Source: an uncultured Gemella sp. (GTDB lineage Bacteria > Bacillota > Bacilli > Staphylococcales > Gemellaceae). From it: a stretch of DNA of 12,666 bases. Location of the stretch: positions 1 to 12,666 of the forward strand of contig NZ_CAAFUZ010000094.1 of the NCBI RefSeq assembly GCF_900766305.1. Reading direction: 5' to 3'. Positions 1-5,736 of the stretch are shown piece by piece; position 1 is the stretch's first letter, and each line of letters begins with the position of its first letter. The translations under genes were made by a program, and so were the position numbers. The notes below the pieces were generated by a model. It saw only the letters and a list, made by a program, of their open reading frames with translations, had not been told where the DNA came from and made no database searches.

Positions 1-27
1 AACTATAAGGATTAAGGTGATTGAATA

Positions 28-426
28 ATGAAAGATATATTTAATGAAATGGATTACCGTAATATACCACGAGACATGCTAGATAAAAATATTCCTACCG
101 GTCGTGGTATGGTTAAATGGGCACCATTCGCAACTTTACCAGAACAGTTTGAAACAATTTATCAATATATGATAGATCAAAATAAAGTGAGCAGACCAGT
201 GCTTTCAGACGACCAACTTTCGCAACTAAATATACATTTACATGAAGCACTACAACAATCACGCCCAGTCAATATCAAATATTACGAAGAAGGATATATT
301 AATTTTATAGAGCTCATTGTACATCGGATTGATTCAATAAATTATGAGATTGAAGGTACTGCTCCTCATTCAAGAGAACGTCATAAAGTTTCATTTTTAG
401 ATATTATAGATATTTCTTTTATATAA
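28..426 (+). CDS. YolD-like family protein
   Basis: A 132-residue protein with the hallmark of the YolD-like family: a short variable N-terminus, then a Gly-Arg-Gly-x-x-Lys-Trp-x-Pro-Phe block (residues 25-34) followed by Leu-Pro-Glu at 37-39. In Bacilli such proteins are usually encoded next to UvrX/ImpB-type Y-family DNA polymerases, often under LexA control; their biochemical role is not established. The start is supported by AAGGTGA at 14-20, seven bases before the ATG. One upstream frame ends in a TAA that shares a base with this ATG, the translational-coupling layout expected for an operon whose polymerase gene would lie left of the window, but another upstream frame stops slightly earlier, so the partner cannot be named. 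No transmembrane segment is visible. The family call is fairly sure; a DNA-damage role is inference from family context. Confidence 0.8.
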   Translation: MKDIFNEMDYRNIPRDMLDKNIPTGRGMVKWAPFATLPEQFETIYQYMIDQNKVSRPVLSDDQLSQLNIHLHEALQQSRPVNIKYYEEGYINFIELIVHRIDSINYEIEGTAPHSRERHKVSFLDIIDISFI

Positions 427-435
427 AGAGTACAA

Positions 436-457
436 GAGAATTTATTATGAATTTCTC
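436..457 (+). terminator. weak hairpin after the YolD-like gene
   Basis: GAGAA at 436-440 pairs with TTCTC at 453-457 around an AT-rich loop and is followed by ATTTT. It lies 10 bases after the stop codon of the YolD-like gene, the right place for a factor-independent terminator, but the stem is short. Confidence 0.3.
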
Positions 458-521
458 ATTTTACACTTATATAACCACCAACATACTTAGTGTTATCTAA
501 AGCCTTTCTGAATGAAATCAT

Positions 522-552
522 TTAATTATTAATTTTAGAATTCAATAATTAA
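522..552. repeat. AT-rich inverted repeat
   Basis: TTAATTATT (522-530) and AATAATTAA (544-552) are perfect 9-base inverted arms around a 13-base loop, followed on the plus strand by TTTTG. It could be a second weak terminator for the YolD-like transcript or simply AT-rich sequence. The rest of 458-586 shows no gene or other clear signal. Confidence 0.3.
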
Positions 553-586
553 TTTTGACTGATAATTGGTAAAATCAACTAATAAA

Positions 587-623
587 AATAAGCCTACACA
601 TCTCAATGATGTACAGGCTTATT
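587..623 (-). terminator. terminator of the 56-residue membrane protein gene
   Basis: Arms at 587-602 and 608-623 pair over 16 positions with two mismatches (outer AATAAGCCT/AGGCTTATT, inner ACATC/GATGT) around a five-base loop. On the minus strand the hairpin is followed by TTTATT, and it starts 16 bases after the stop codon of the minus-strand gene at 640-810. Confidence 0.75.
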
Positions 624-639
624 CCTAAATTATTATAAA

Positions 640-810
640 TTAATTGTTGTTTTCGATATCAGAAACGATTTCTTTCGTTTTTCTTTCGATATCTTCAAAG
701 TCTTTTTTAAAAATATAAGCAAAGGCAACTACACCGATGCCTACTACTACTGTAGTAATAGCTAATAAACTAAAGACAAATTTGAATAACCCTTTAATAA
801 AGTTCCACAT
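640..810 (-). CDS. small single-span membrane protein (56 aa)
   Basis: A short gene of 56 residues plus stop, beginning MWNFIKGLFKFVFSLL. It has one hydrophobic segment at about residues 10-34, rich in Val, Ile, Ala and Gly, followed by a charged tail (about 35-56: Lys-Lys-Asp-Phe-Glu-Asp-Ile-Glu-Arg-Lys-Thr-Lys-Glu) that could form an amphipathic or coiled helix. A strong GAGGTG ribosome site lies at 818-823 with seven bases to the ATG, a sigma-B-like promoter lies upstream (886-910), and a good terminator follows (587-623). This full set of signals makes it a genuine monocistronic gene. I do not recognise the family. Function is unknown; a small stress-related membrane protein is only a guess from the promoter. 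Confidence 0.75.
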   Translation of the reverse strand: MWNFIKGLFKFVFSLLAITTVVVGIGVVAFAYIFKKDFEDIERKTKEIVSDIENNN

Positions 811-851
811 TAGTTTTCACCTCTATAATTAATATGCATAGCTACATTTCA

Positions 852-880
852 TAATGATAACATACTTAACTTTATCATTA
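852..880. repeat. inverted repeat in the leader of the 56-aa gene
   Basis: TAATGATAA (852-860) and TTATCATTA (872-880) are perfect 9-base inverted arms separated by 11 bases. They lie between the sigma-B-like -10 element and the ribosome site of the minus-strand gene at 640-810, so they would form a stem at the 5' end of its leader RNA or act as a dyad operator. No known operator consensus fits exactly. Confidence 0.4.
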
Positions 881-885
881 AATAT

Positions 886-910
886 ATACCCTTTTTACAG
901 GTAATTATTC
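886..910 (-). promoter_or_regulatory. candidate sigma-B promoter for the 56-aa gene
   Basis: On the minus strand GGGTAT (891-886) matches the staphylococcal sigma-B -10 element exactly, and GAATAA (910-905) matches four of six positions of the GTTTAA -35 element, with a 13-base spacer typical of this class. It lies about 75 bases upstream of the ATG at 810 and is correctly oriented. The -10 match is strong and the -35 imperfect, so this is a candidate only. Confidence 0.45.
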
Positions 911-1128
911 TAAATATGAATATAAATTATGATAATATATCAACTAAAGATGCTTAAAATGAAACAATTAAATGATTTCTTTAATCATGGTACACACACA
1001 GATTAACTTAGCAACCAAGATTTTAATTTATCAGTGATTACTTTGTAATTATCAATATTCAGAATGATCACTCCTATTGAGATAATGTCATTATCTTAAT
1101 TTAGATTGTATGATTTACGCAAATCAAG
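911..1128. other. intergenic stretch with one palindrome
   Basis: No convincing gene is visible here. A 15-residue ORF at 959-1006 lacks a good ribosome site. The notable element is a perfect 17-base palindrome at 1080-1096: AGATAATG, a central T, then CATTATCT. It lies about 33 bases upstream of the candidate -35 of the C45 hydrolase gene and could be an operator. Its outer halves resemble those of a Fur box, but the central part is shortened, so it does not meet the 7-1-7 Fur or PerR consensus. Confidence 0.35.
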
Positions 1129-1157
1129 TTCAATTAATAATAAGTTACTTTTATATT
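1129..1157 (+). promoter_or_regulatory. candidate sigma-A promoter of the C45 hydrolase gene
   Basis: TTCAAT (1129-1134) and TATATT (1152-1157) are spaced by 17 bases. The -10 is good and the -35 weak. It would give a leader of roughly 28 bases before the ATG at 1192. Confidence 0.4.
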
Positions 1158-1191
1158 ACATTGAAGTAAAAATATAAGGAGAGATTATAAA

Positions 1192-2232
1192 ATGCAAAAA
1201 GTACGTTCTGATATAATGACTCATCGTGGTTCTCACTATGATTTAGGAGTAAAGACTGCTCTTTGGTTACAAACCACTCCTTTATTAAAAAATCGAAATA
1301 AAGAATGGCGAAAGAGAATTCCACGTTTTGATATTGATGTCAAGGAAACCTATGATATATTTCAAATCTATTCGCCACAGATTTGGGAAGAAATAATTGG
1401 TATGCAAGATGTATTGAATCTACCTACAAAACAAATGATTTTAAATTTTGGCCATTATCGATTTACTGATTTAAAGGACAGTGGTTGCACAGTATATAAA
1501 GGTCGTGATTTTTTAGTCCGAAATTATGATTATCATCCTGCAACATATGATGGTAGATACTTATTATTTCAACCTAATGACGGGGGATTATCTCAAATAG
1601 GACCGACTTCAAGAGTGACTGGTAGAATGGATGGTATGAACGAGTATGGTTTAGTTATGGCATATAATTTTATGCATCGTAAAAAGCCTGCAAATGGATT
1701 TGTATGTTACATGGTTGGTCGGCTAATACTTGAAAATTGCAAAAATGTAACTGAAGCAATCAAATTTTTAAAGGAAGTACCGCATCGTAGTTCATTCAGT
1801 TATATACTAATGGATAGACATTCGAATTATGCCATTGTCGAAGTTACACCTCGATCAATAGATGTAAGGTATGAACATATATGCACAAATCATTTTGAAT
1901 TGCTTACCCATGAAAATAGAAACTATACAAGAGAATCTAAAGAACGCTTAAATCGTGTAATAAATAAAACAACTCCTTCTACAAACAAAGATATCGCATT
2001 CAAATTATTTAACGACCCGCAATACGAAATCTATAGCAACCTATTTAAAAGTTGGTCTGGTACAATTCATACTTCACTATATGAACCTAATTCATTAATA
2101 GCATGGATGGCATTAGGTCAAAACAGTCATCCAACCTCAATCAATTTTTCTAATTGGTTAAAAGGAAAGAAATTGAATATAAATTACTTTGAAGGCGAAA
2201 TAGATACACCATTAACTTTTGCCACATACTAA
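1192..2232 (+). CDS. C45-family autoproteolytic acyltransferase/hydrolase (Ntn fold)
   Basis: A 346-residue protein resembling the acyl-CoA:6-aminopenicillanate acyltransferase / peptidase C45 group of Ntn hydrolases, a relative of choloylglycine hydrolases. The key segment is Asp-Ser-Gly-Cys-Thr at 96-100 followed by Arg110-Asn111-Tyr-Asp113. Cys99 would be the nucleophile, exposed by self-cleavage at Gly98-Cys99; the fungal enzyme is cut after Gly102 before Cys103, so the pro-segment length fits closely. Gly-Met-Asn-Glu-Tyr-Gly at 148-153 and Thr-Asn-His-Phe at 232-235 match the oxyanion and core regions of the family. There is no signal peptide, so it is cytoplasmic. AAGGAGAG at 1176-1183 is well placed before the ATG. 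It appears monocistronic, with its own promoter and a terminator shared with the convergent gene. The substrate is unknown; an amide such as an N-acyl amino acid or a beta-lactam-like compound is possible. Homology implies no penicillin synthesis. Confidence 0.8.
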   Translation: MQKVRSDIMTHRGSHYDLGVKTALWLQTTPLLKNRNKEWRKRIPRFDIDVKETYDIFQIYSPQIWEEIIGMQDVLNLPTKQMILNFGHYRFTDLKDSGCTVYKGRDFLVRNYDYHPATYDGRYLLFQPNDGGLSQIGPTSRVTGRMDGMNEYGLVMAYNFMHRKKPANGFVCYMVGRLILENCKNVTEAIKFLKEVPHRSSFSYILMDRHSNYAIVEVTPRSIDVRYEHICTNHFELLTHENRNYTRESKERLNRVINKTTPSTNKDIAFKLFNDPQYEIYSNLFKSWSGTIHTSLYEPNSLIAWMALGQNSHPTSINFSNWLKGKKLNINYFEGEIDTPLTFATY

Positions 2233-2238
2233 TTAAAA

Positions 2239-2273
2239 ATTCGACCCTATCTTGATAAATCAAAGGGTCGAAT
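2239..2273. terminator. bidirectional terminator between convergent genes
   Basis: ATTCGACCCT (2239-2248) pairs perfectly with AGGGTCGAAT (2264-2273), with an inner TTGAT/ATCAA pair closing the loop. It sits in the 53-base gap between the C45 gene (plus) and the DUF4097-type gene (minus) and has A/T-rich flanks on both sides, so it can serve both transcripts. Confidence 0.8.
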
Positions 2274-2285
2274 AATTTATATTAT

Positions 2286-3122
2286 TTATTCAATTTTAAT
2301 ATCGCCATCTACAGTGTAAAATTCCAATATATTATCGCTATTTCCCACTTTTCCTTTATCGAAATATCGATTTTTAATTTCTTTATTTCCATGACCAGGA
2401 TGAAGTTTAAGCAAAGTGTTTTTAGGTTTTTCGCCAAAATGATAATTAATATTACCTCTTTGTGTAGAAGCTTTTATATCATTGTTAGATTTCATGTCCG
2501 TCATAGAAATATCTCCTCTATTAACCAAGAAAACAGTATCACTTAATGTACTATTTTTAACATGAGTTATACCCTTATCAAGCTTCATACGACCTTCCCT
2601 GATTAAACAGTCTGTAATATAAAAATTTGCTTTAGAAGATTCGATGTTTACCTGATTGAGTTCAGATCGTTTAAGTTGTATAATTCTATCTGTTTCCAAT
2701 GAAACATGTTTCAAATTCACTTGATTTAAATCAATTTCTCCCAATAACGATTGAATATTAAGAGATTTAAGGTCTTTTTCTGGTACAACAATTGTTAACT
2801 TTCTATTGTTTGAGTGAAATGGATTAAAATTTAATCCATATCCTCTATCTACTGCACGTTTTTCTTTAATACTTAACCTTTTATTATTTTTTGTAACATT
2901 TATTTTATTATCTCCAGTAAAATAAACAGCTAATTTTTTTCCAGAAATTACATTAACATTGGTTGTTACTGTACTTATAGATAAATGTTCAATTTTGCTA
3001 TTTATTGTTTTGGTATAATATCGATTATCGTATTTATTTTTATCTATAGTAAACCAAGTCATAGCACCACTAGCAAAGAAAATAATAAATATGATTAAAC
3101 CACTAATAAAAAGCTTTTTCAT
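2286..3122 (-). CDS. DUF4097-type membrane-anchored beta-repeat protein
   Basis: A 278-residue protein with one N-terminal membrane segment (about 5-25, no lipobox cysteine) and a long extracytoplasmic part of short beta-strand-like repeats with Asn/Ser/Asp turns, for example Ser-Leu-Asn-Ile-Gln-Ser-Leu-Leu-Gly-Glu-Ile at 123-133 and a closing Asp-Gly-Asp-Ile-Lys-Ile near the end. This is the pattern of DUF4097 (adhesin-like beta-helix) proteins. Its ATG overlaps the stop of the HAAS/DUF1700 gene by four bases, and DUF1700 plus DUF4097 is a common Firmicute pairing, which supports the assignment. The molecular function of these proteins is unknown; envelope sensing or stress response is a frequent suggestion. 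There is no sortase or wall-binding motif. It is the last gene of the cluster, ending at the shared terminator. Confidence 0.7.
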   Translation of the reverse strand: MKKLFISGLIIFIIFFASGAMTWFTIDKNKYDNRYYTKTINSKIEHLSISTVTTNVNVISGKKLAVYFTGDNKINVTKNNKRLSIKEKRAVDRGYGLNFNPFHSNNRKLTIVVPEKDLKSLNIQSLLGEIDLNQVNLKHVSLETDRIIQLKRSELNQVNIESSKANFYITDCLIREGRMKLDKGITHVKNSTLSDTVFLVNRGDISMTDMKSNNDIKASTQRGNINYHFGEKPKNTLLKLHPGHGNKEIKNRYFDKGKVGNSDNILEFYTVDGDIKIE

Positions 3123-3676
3123 TCTTTAACGCTTCCTTTAACAGTTTTTATATACCAAAGAAGATATTTCAAAATAAGTTTATGAATTATTTCACCAATT
3201 TTCAAAGTAATAACAATAAACATAATTCCTAAACCTGTAAAAGAAATTGAAAAAAACACATTGCTTATAGCATTTTCGAAACCATGTAATACTGAATAAA
3301 ATAATAAAACAAATGGTGCAAAGATAAAACAAATAGAAATAAGGAAACAGAATAGAATAAGTAATGCAATGATAACAACCGGTATTAAAATAATAAATAA
3401 CGACAAAATACCAAGACTTAACGATGCTAGTATTGCTCTTACTATGTTTGCTAAGGTTGGTTTGTAACTAGCATAATGAATAGCACTTCTAGCTTTTACT
3501 TCTTTGGAAATATGATAAGGATCATTTAACTTTTTTATAATTTGTGATTCACTAATCCCTTTCAATTCTTCTTCATAGAACAAGTTTTCATACTTGTGCA
3601 TAATACTATCTTTTTCTTCTCTAGGTAAATCATCTAAAGCTAATTCTAATTCATTTAAGAAGGTTATTTTATCCAT
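3119..3676 (-). CDS. HAAS/DUF1700 family membrane protein
   Basis: A 185-residue protein from the ATG at 3676. The first 65 residues form the soluble HAAS-type helical domain (Phe-Leu-Asn-Glu-Leu, then Pro-Arg-Glu-Glu-Lys-Asp, then Tyr-Glu-Asn-Leu-Phe-Tyr-Glu-Glu, and a Leu-Asp/Asn-Asp-Pro turn) that marks DUF1700. Several very hydrophobic segments follow, roughly residues 75-175, probably three or four membrane spans. A longer frame begins at a TTG at 3694 but has no ribosome site; the ATG has only a weak GAGAG 11 bases upstream, suggesting translation coupled to the gene before it. The gene overlaps the DUF4097-type gene by ATGA. In many Firmicutes this pair follows a PadR regulator; here no PadR gene is present and an unrelated anchored protein takes the first position. 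Role unknown, probably in envelope regulation. Confidence 0.75.
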   Translation of the reverse strand: MDKITFLNELELALDDLPREEKDSIMHKYENLFYEEELKGISESQIIKKLNDPYHISKEVKARSAIHYASYKPTLANIVRAILASLSLGILSLFIILIPVVIIALLILFCFLISICFIFAPFVLLFYSVLHGFENAISNVFFSISFTGLGIMFIVITLKIGEIIHKLILKYLLWYIKTVKGSVKE

Positions 3677-3728
3677 ATTTACGCACGCTCTCAATCTGAA
3701 CTAAAAAATATCTAATACTTTTTGATTA

Positions 3729-4214
3729 TTATTTACTAAAGAACTCAATTCTTTTAACAATGTTATCTTTATATAAAATGTTTAATTTTAATTTATTAAA
3801 ACGGTCTACATAAGTCATTGAGTGATAATTTTTCCCTACTTTATTAATCTTGTAGTTTTCTCCCAATTTATTGATGACTTTATCAATTGGGTCACCCATT
3901 TTAATACCAAAATTTGTTTCAACTTTATCATCTTTGACTAAAACCATGCCTTTAACCTTATGCGTTTTATTTTTTACTTTTACTGTAAAATCTTTATGAT
4001 TTTTATCATTGTAAAAGGTATATCTATCTAATTTAATTTTCTTATTAACCACAAATCCTTTTTGATTAAAACCATGATTTAAACTAATTTGATTCACACT
4101 GTAACCAGATAAATCCACAGATTTTATACTTTTGTAATAAGTCAAACCTATCAATAAAGAAATAGCTCCAGTTAAAAAAATAGCGAATATTAACCATCTA
4201 CTTTGAATTCGCAC
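3729..4214 (-). CDS. small membrane-anchored protein of unknown function
   Basis: I place the start at a GTG (4214-4212), giving 161 residues: a basic N-terminus (Arg-Ile-Gln-Ser-Arg), one membrane span of about 20 residues, then an extracytoplasmic Lys/Asn-rich domain. A longer frame opens with an ATG at 4274, but that ATG has no ribosome site and the extra segment covers a candidate promoter (-10 TATATT). The GTG has GGTGA at 4220-4224, five bases upstream. The C-terminal part (Gly-Ile-Lys-Met-Gly-Asp-Pro-Ile-Asp-Lys-Val-Ile-Asn-Lys-Leu-Gly) resembles the 'threshold' repeat of small bacterial lipoproteins with an SmpA-like fold, but I cannot name the family. It is first in the minus-strand cluster, 52 bases before the DUF1700 start, and is probably cotranscribed. 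Confidence 0.6.
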   Translation of the reverse strand: MRIQSRWLIFAIFLTGAISLLIGLTYYKSIKSVDLSGYSVNQISLNHGFNQKGFVVNKKIKLDRYTFYNDKNHKDFTVKVKNKTHKVKGMVLVKDDKVETNFGIKMGDPIDKVINKLGENYKINKVGKNYHSMTYVDRFNKLKLNILYKDNIVKRIEFFSK

Positions 4215-4295
4215 CTGAGTCACCACTTTCACTCTTGTTCTAATTAATATAGCATATGCACAATGTAGTTTCATCTAACAAGATAGTCACATTAT

Positions 4296-4313
4296 TTAAT
4301 ATACATATATTAA
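4296..4313. repeat. small dyad in a divergent promoter region
   Basis: TTAATAT (4296-4302) and ATATTAA (4307-4313) are perfect arms around ACAT, lying between the divergent anchored-protein gene and thioredoxin-like gene. It could be an operator, but such AT dyads arise easily by chance in this base composition. Confidence 0.25.
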
Positions 4314-4346
4314 GTTATTTTAATTTCTTTAAACTCAAAAAATTGA

Positions 4347-4352
4347 TATAAC
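4347..4352 (+). promoter_or_regulatory. candidate -10 element of the thioredoxin-like gene
   Basis: TATAAC at 4347-4352 would place transcription start near 4359, just before the AAGGGAGGGG ribosome site. A weak TTTCTT at 4324-4329 is spaced 17 bases upstream. The -35 is poor. Confidence 0.25.
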
Positions 4353-4382
4353 ATTTTAAATTATTCAAGGGAGGGGTTTTAT

Positions 4383-4874
4383 ATAAGAAATTTAGAAACT
4401 TATTTTAATAAAAGTCAAACACTCAATGAATTCATTAATAAAATACAAGAAAGTAAAGACAATTTATTATCCATTTATAATTTCTTCCACCTACCACTTA
4501 ATGATGCACGTTTAAATCAATTAAGAGAATCGAATTATTATAAGGTGCTTATAATTAAAGAGGATTGGTGTGGCGATGCCATGATGAACATTCCAATATT
4601 AAAGCATACTATTGAATTTCTGAACATCAAAGCAAGAGTATTTCATAGAGATGATGATACACATCTGATTGATCAATATTTAACAAATGGTAAATCAAGG
4701 GCTATCCCTATCTTTGTCTTCATGAACGATTCATTCGAACAATTGACAGTTTGGAGACCAAGAGCAAAAGAAGTACAAAATTTTGTCAATAAAATTAGAA
4801 GTAATAAATTGCCAGATAAAACCCATCCTAATTTTGATTTTTACTCAATAATTAATCAACTTTTATATAAATAA
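4383..4874 (+). CDS. thioredoxin-fold protein with single-cysteine WCGDA motif and apparent ATA start
   Basis: The coding frame runs 163 residues if it starts at ATA (4383). It belongs to the thioredoxin-like group with Glu-Asp-Trp-Cys-Gly-Asp; here the motif is Trp62-Cys63-Gly64-Asp65-Ala66, with Ala where many relatives have the second cysteine. A cis-proline loop (Ala-Ile-Pro-Ile-Phe-Val-Phe) and Trp-Arg-Pro-Arg-Ala near the C-terminal third also fit. A very strong AAGGGAGGGG lies at 4367-4376 with its GGAGG core eight bases before ATA. No ATG, GTG or TTG occurs in frame between the upstream stop (4344-4346) and the GTG at 4545, and that GTG has no ribosome site and falls inside the first beta strand, cutting off about 54 residues that look like native helical sequence. 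Either ATA is used, as rare AUA/AUU starts are, or an ATG has mutated. A redox or bacillithiol-related role is inference. Confidence 0.75.
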   Translation: MRNLETYFNKSQTLNEFINKIQESKDNLLSIYNFFHLPLNDARLNQLRESNYYKVLIIKEDWCGDAMMNIPILKHTIEFLNIKARVFHRDDDTHLIDQYLTNGKSRAIPIFVFMNDSFEQLTVWRPRAKEVQNFVNKIRSNKLPDKTHPNFDFYSIINQLLYK

Positions 4875-4879
4875 AACGA

Positions 4880-4914
4880 GTGGGACAGAACTCATCATGA
4901 ATTCTACGTCCCAC
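4880..4914 (-). terminator. gtgggaca-type intergenic hairpin, terminator of the pmt operon
   Basis: GTGGGAC (4880-4886) pairs with GTCCCAC (4908-4914), extended by AGAA (4887-4890) with TTCT (4902-4905). This resembles the gtgggacagaa hairpin scattered between genes in staphylococcal genomes. On the minus strand it is followed by CGTTTTATTT, so it best serves pmt transcripts ending at 5005; it also lies six bases after the thioredoxin-like stop and may act both ways. A smaller AT-rich stem, TTTAGT/ACTAAA at 4938-4954, lies between it and pmtD. Confidence 0.65.
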
Positions 4915-5004
4915 CCTATAAAATACGCCTCATAAATTTTAGTTAATGACTAAACAATTTTTATATGTTTAAATCACTTAACTAACTTCTCCACATTTTA
5001 CTAT

Positions 5005-5736
5005 TTAAATATCCCTCTTTGATGCATATAACATATTTGCAATAAATAAGACCACTATTGATGCAATAGAGATAAACCATTGCCAATTAGAGAATTTAAT
5101 CTCACCAGTCATTTTTTCAGTTAAATACGTAAATGGTATATATTTAAATGAATCCTGAATATCATCGCCAATATTCGGAATCATTGGAATAAATGGCTGA
5201 ATAAACGGAACGATGAGTATTAAGAAAATACCTAGAGTAAATATGACAGCAGGTTTTTCTACTATTAAAGTGATTAGTAATAAGAATAATCCAAAGAATA
5301 AAAAGAAAATAAGGTAAAACCAAATATTATTTAAAAATCTATCTCCATCCATTTTTTCACTTTTAGTTGTAGATTGTATAATAATTATTACCAAGTAGTG
5401 AATAATTGTAAATAAGAATGAAATTAATACAATAGATACTGTTTTAGTAATGATATAGCCCATTCTGCTAGTTATTCTGCTCATAAACAATTGTATAGTA
5501 CCTTGTGAGTAATCTCTTGTTATTGTTTTTATAATGAATAAAAGACCAGCAAACAAGAAAAGCCAATTAGCTAAATTAAAAACCATATCTATATTAACTT
5601 TATGTGCAGAACTATAATTTGCCATCATGCTAGCTTGGAATACCGTCATTCCAATTACAAGTATAAATGCTAAATAAGTATACGGACTTTTAAGTATACT
5701 AATTAAATCATATTTGACTAATTGTAAGCTCTTCAT
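5005..5736 (-). CDS. pmtD: PmtD: ABC-2 type permease of the phenol-soluble modulin exporter
   Basis: A 243-residue integral membrane protein with six predicted spans at about 20-38, 52-70, 100-120, 137-158, 162-182 and 218-237, the usual ABC-2 permease layout. A cytoplasmic Arg-Asp-Tyr-Ser-Gln-Gly-Thr-Ile-Gln-Leu-Phe-Met-Ser-Arg stretch (74-87) is the coupling-type motif seen in bacteriocin and antibiotic exporters of this class. Its ATG shares one base with the pmtC stop (TAATG), with GAGGTGAT inside the end of pmtC as ribosome site, so translation is coupled. In S. aureus, PmtC/PmtD form one of the two ATPase/permease pairs that export phenol-soluble modulins and give producer immunity. It is last in the operon and ends near the terminator at 4880-4914. 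Assignment rests on operon order and topology. Confidence 0.85.
   Translation of the reverse strand: MKSLQLVKYDLISILKSPYTYLAFILVIGMTVFQASMMANYSSAHKVNIDMVFNLANWLFLFAGLLFIIKTITRDYSQGTIQLFMSRITSRMGYIITKTVSIVLISFLFTIIHYLVIIIIQSTTKSEKMDGDRFLNNIWFYLIFFLFFGLFLLLITLIVEKPAVIFTLGIFLILIVPFIQPFIPMIPNIGDDIQDSFKYIPFTYLTEKMTGEIKFSNWQWFISIASIVVLFIANMLYASKRDI

Noticed and set aside
1..27. End of an upstream Y-family polymerase gene
   Set aside because: Two frames could end here and too few residues are visible to recognise either.
959..1006. 15-residue ORF upstream of the C45 gene
   Set aside because: Weak ribosome site, no hydrophobic or conserved feature; length is expected by chance.
1080..1096. Fur or PerR box
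   Set aside because: The dyad is GATAATG-T-CATTATC; the 7-1-7 consensus TGATAAT-N-ATTATCA is not met. Kept only as an unassigned palindrome.
3677..3694. TTG start for the DUF1700 gene
   Set aside because: No ribosome site before the TTG; the downstream ATG begins the canonical family N-terminus.
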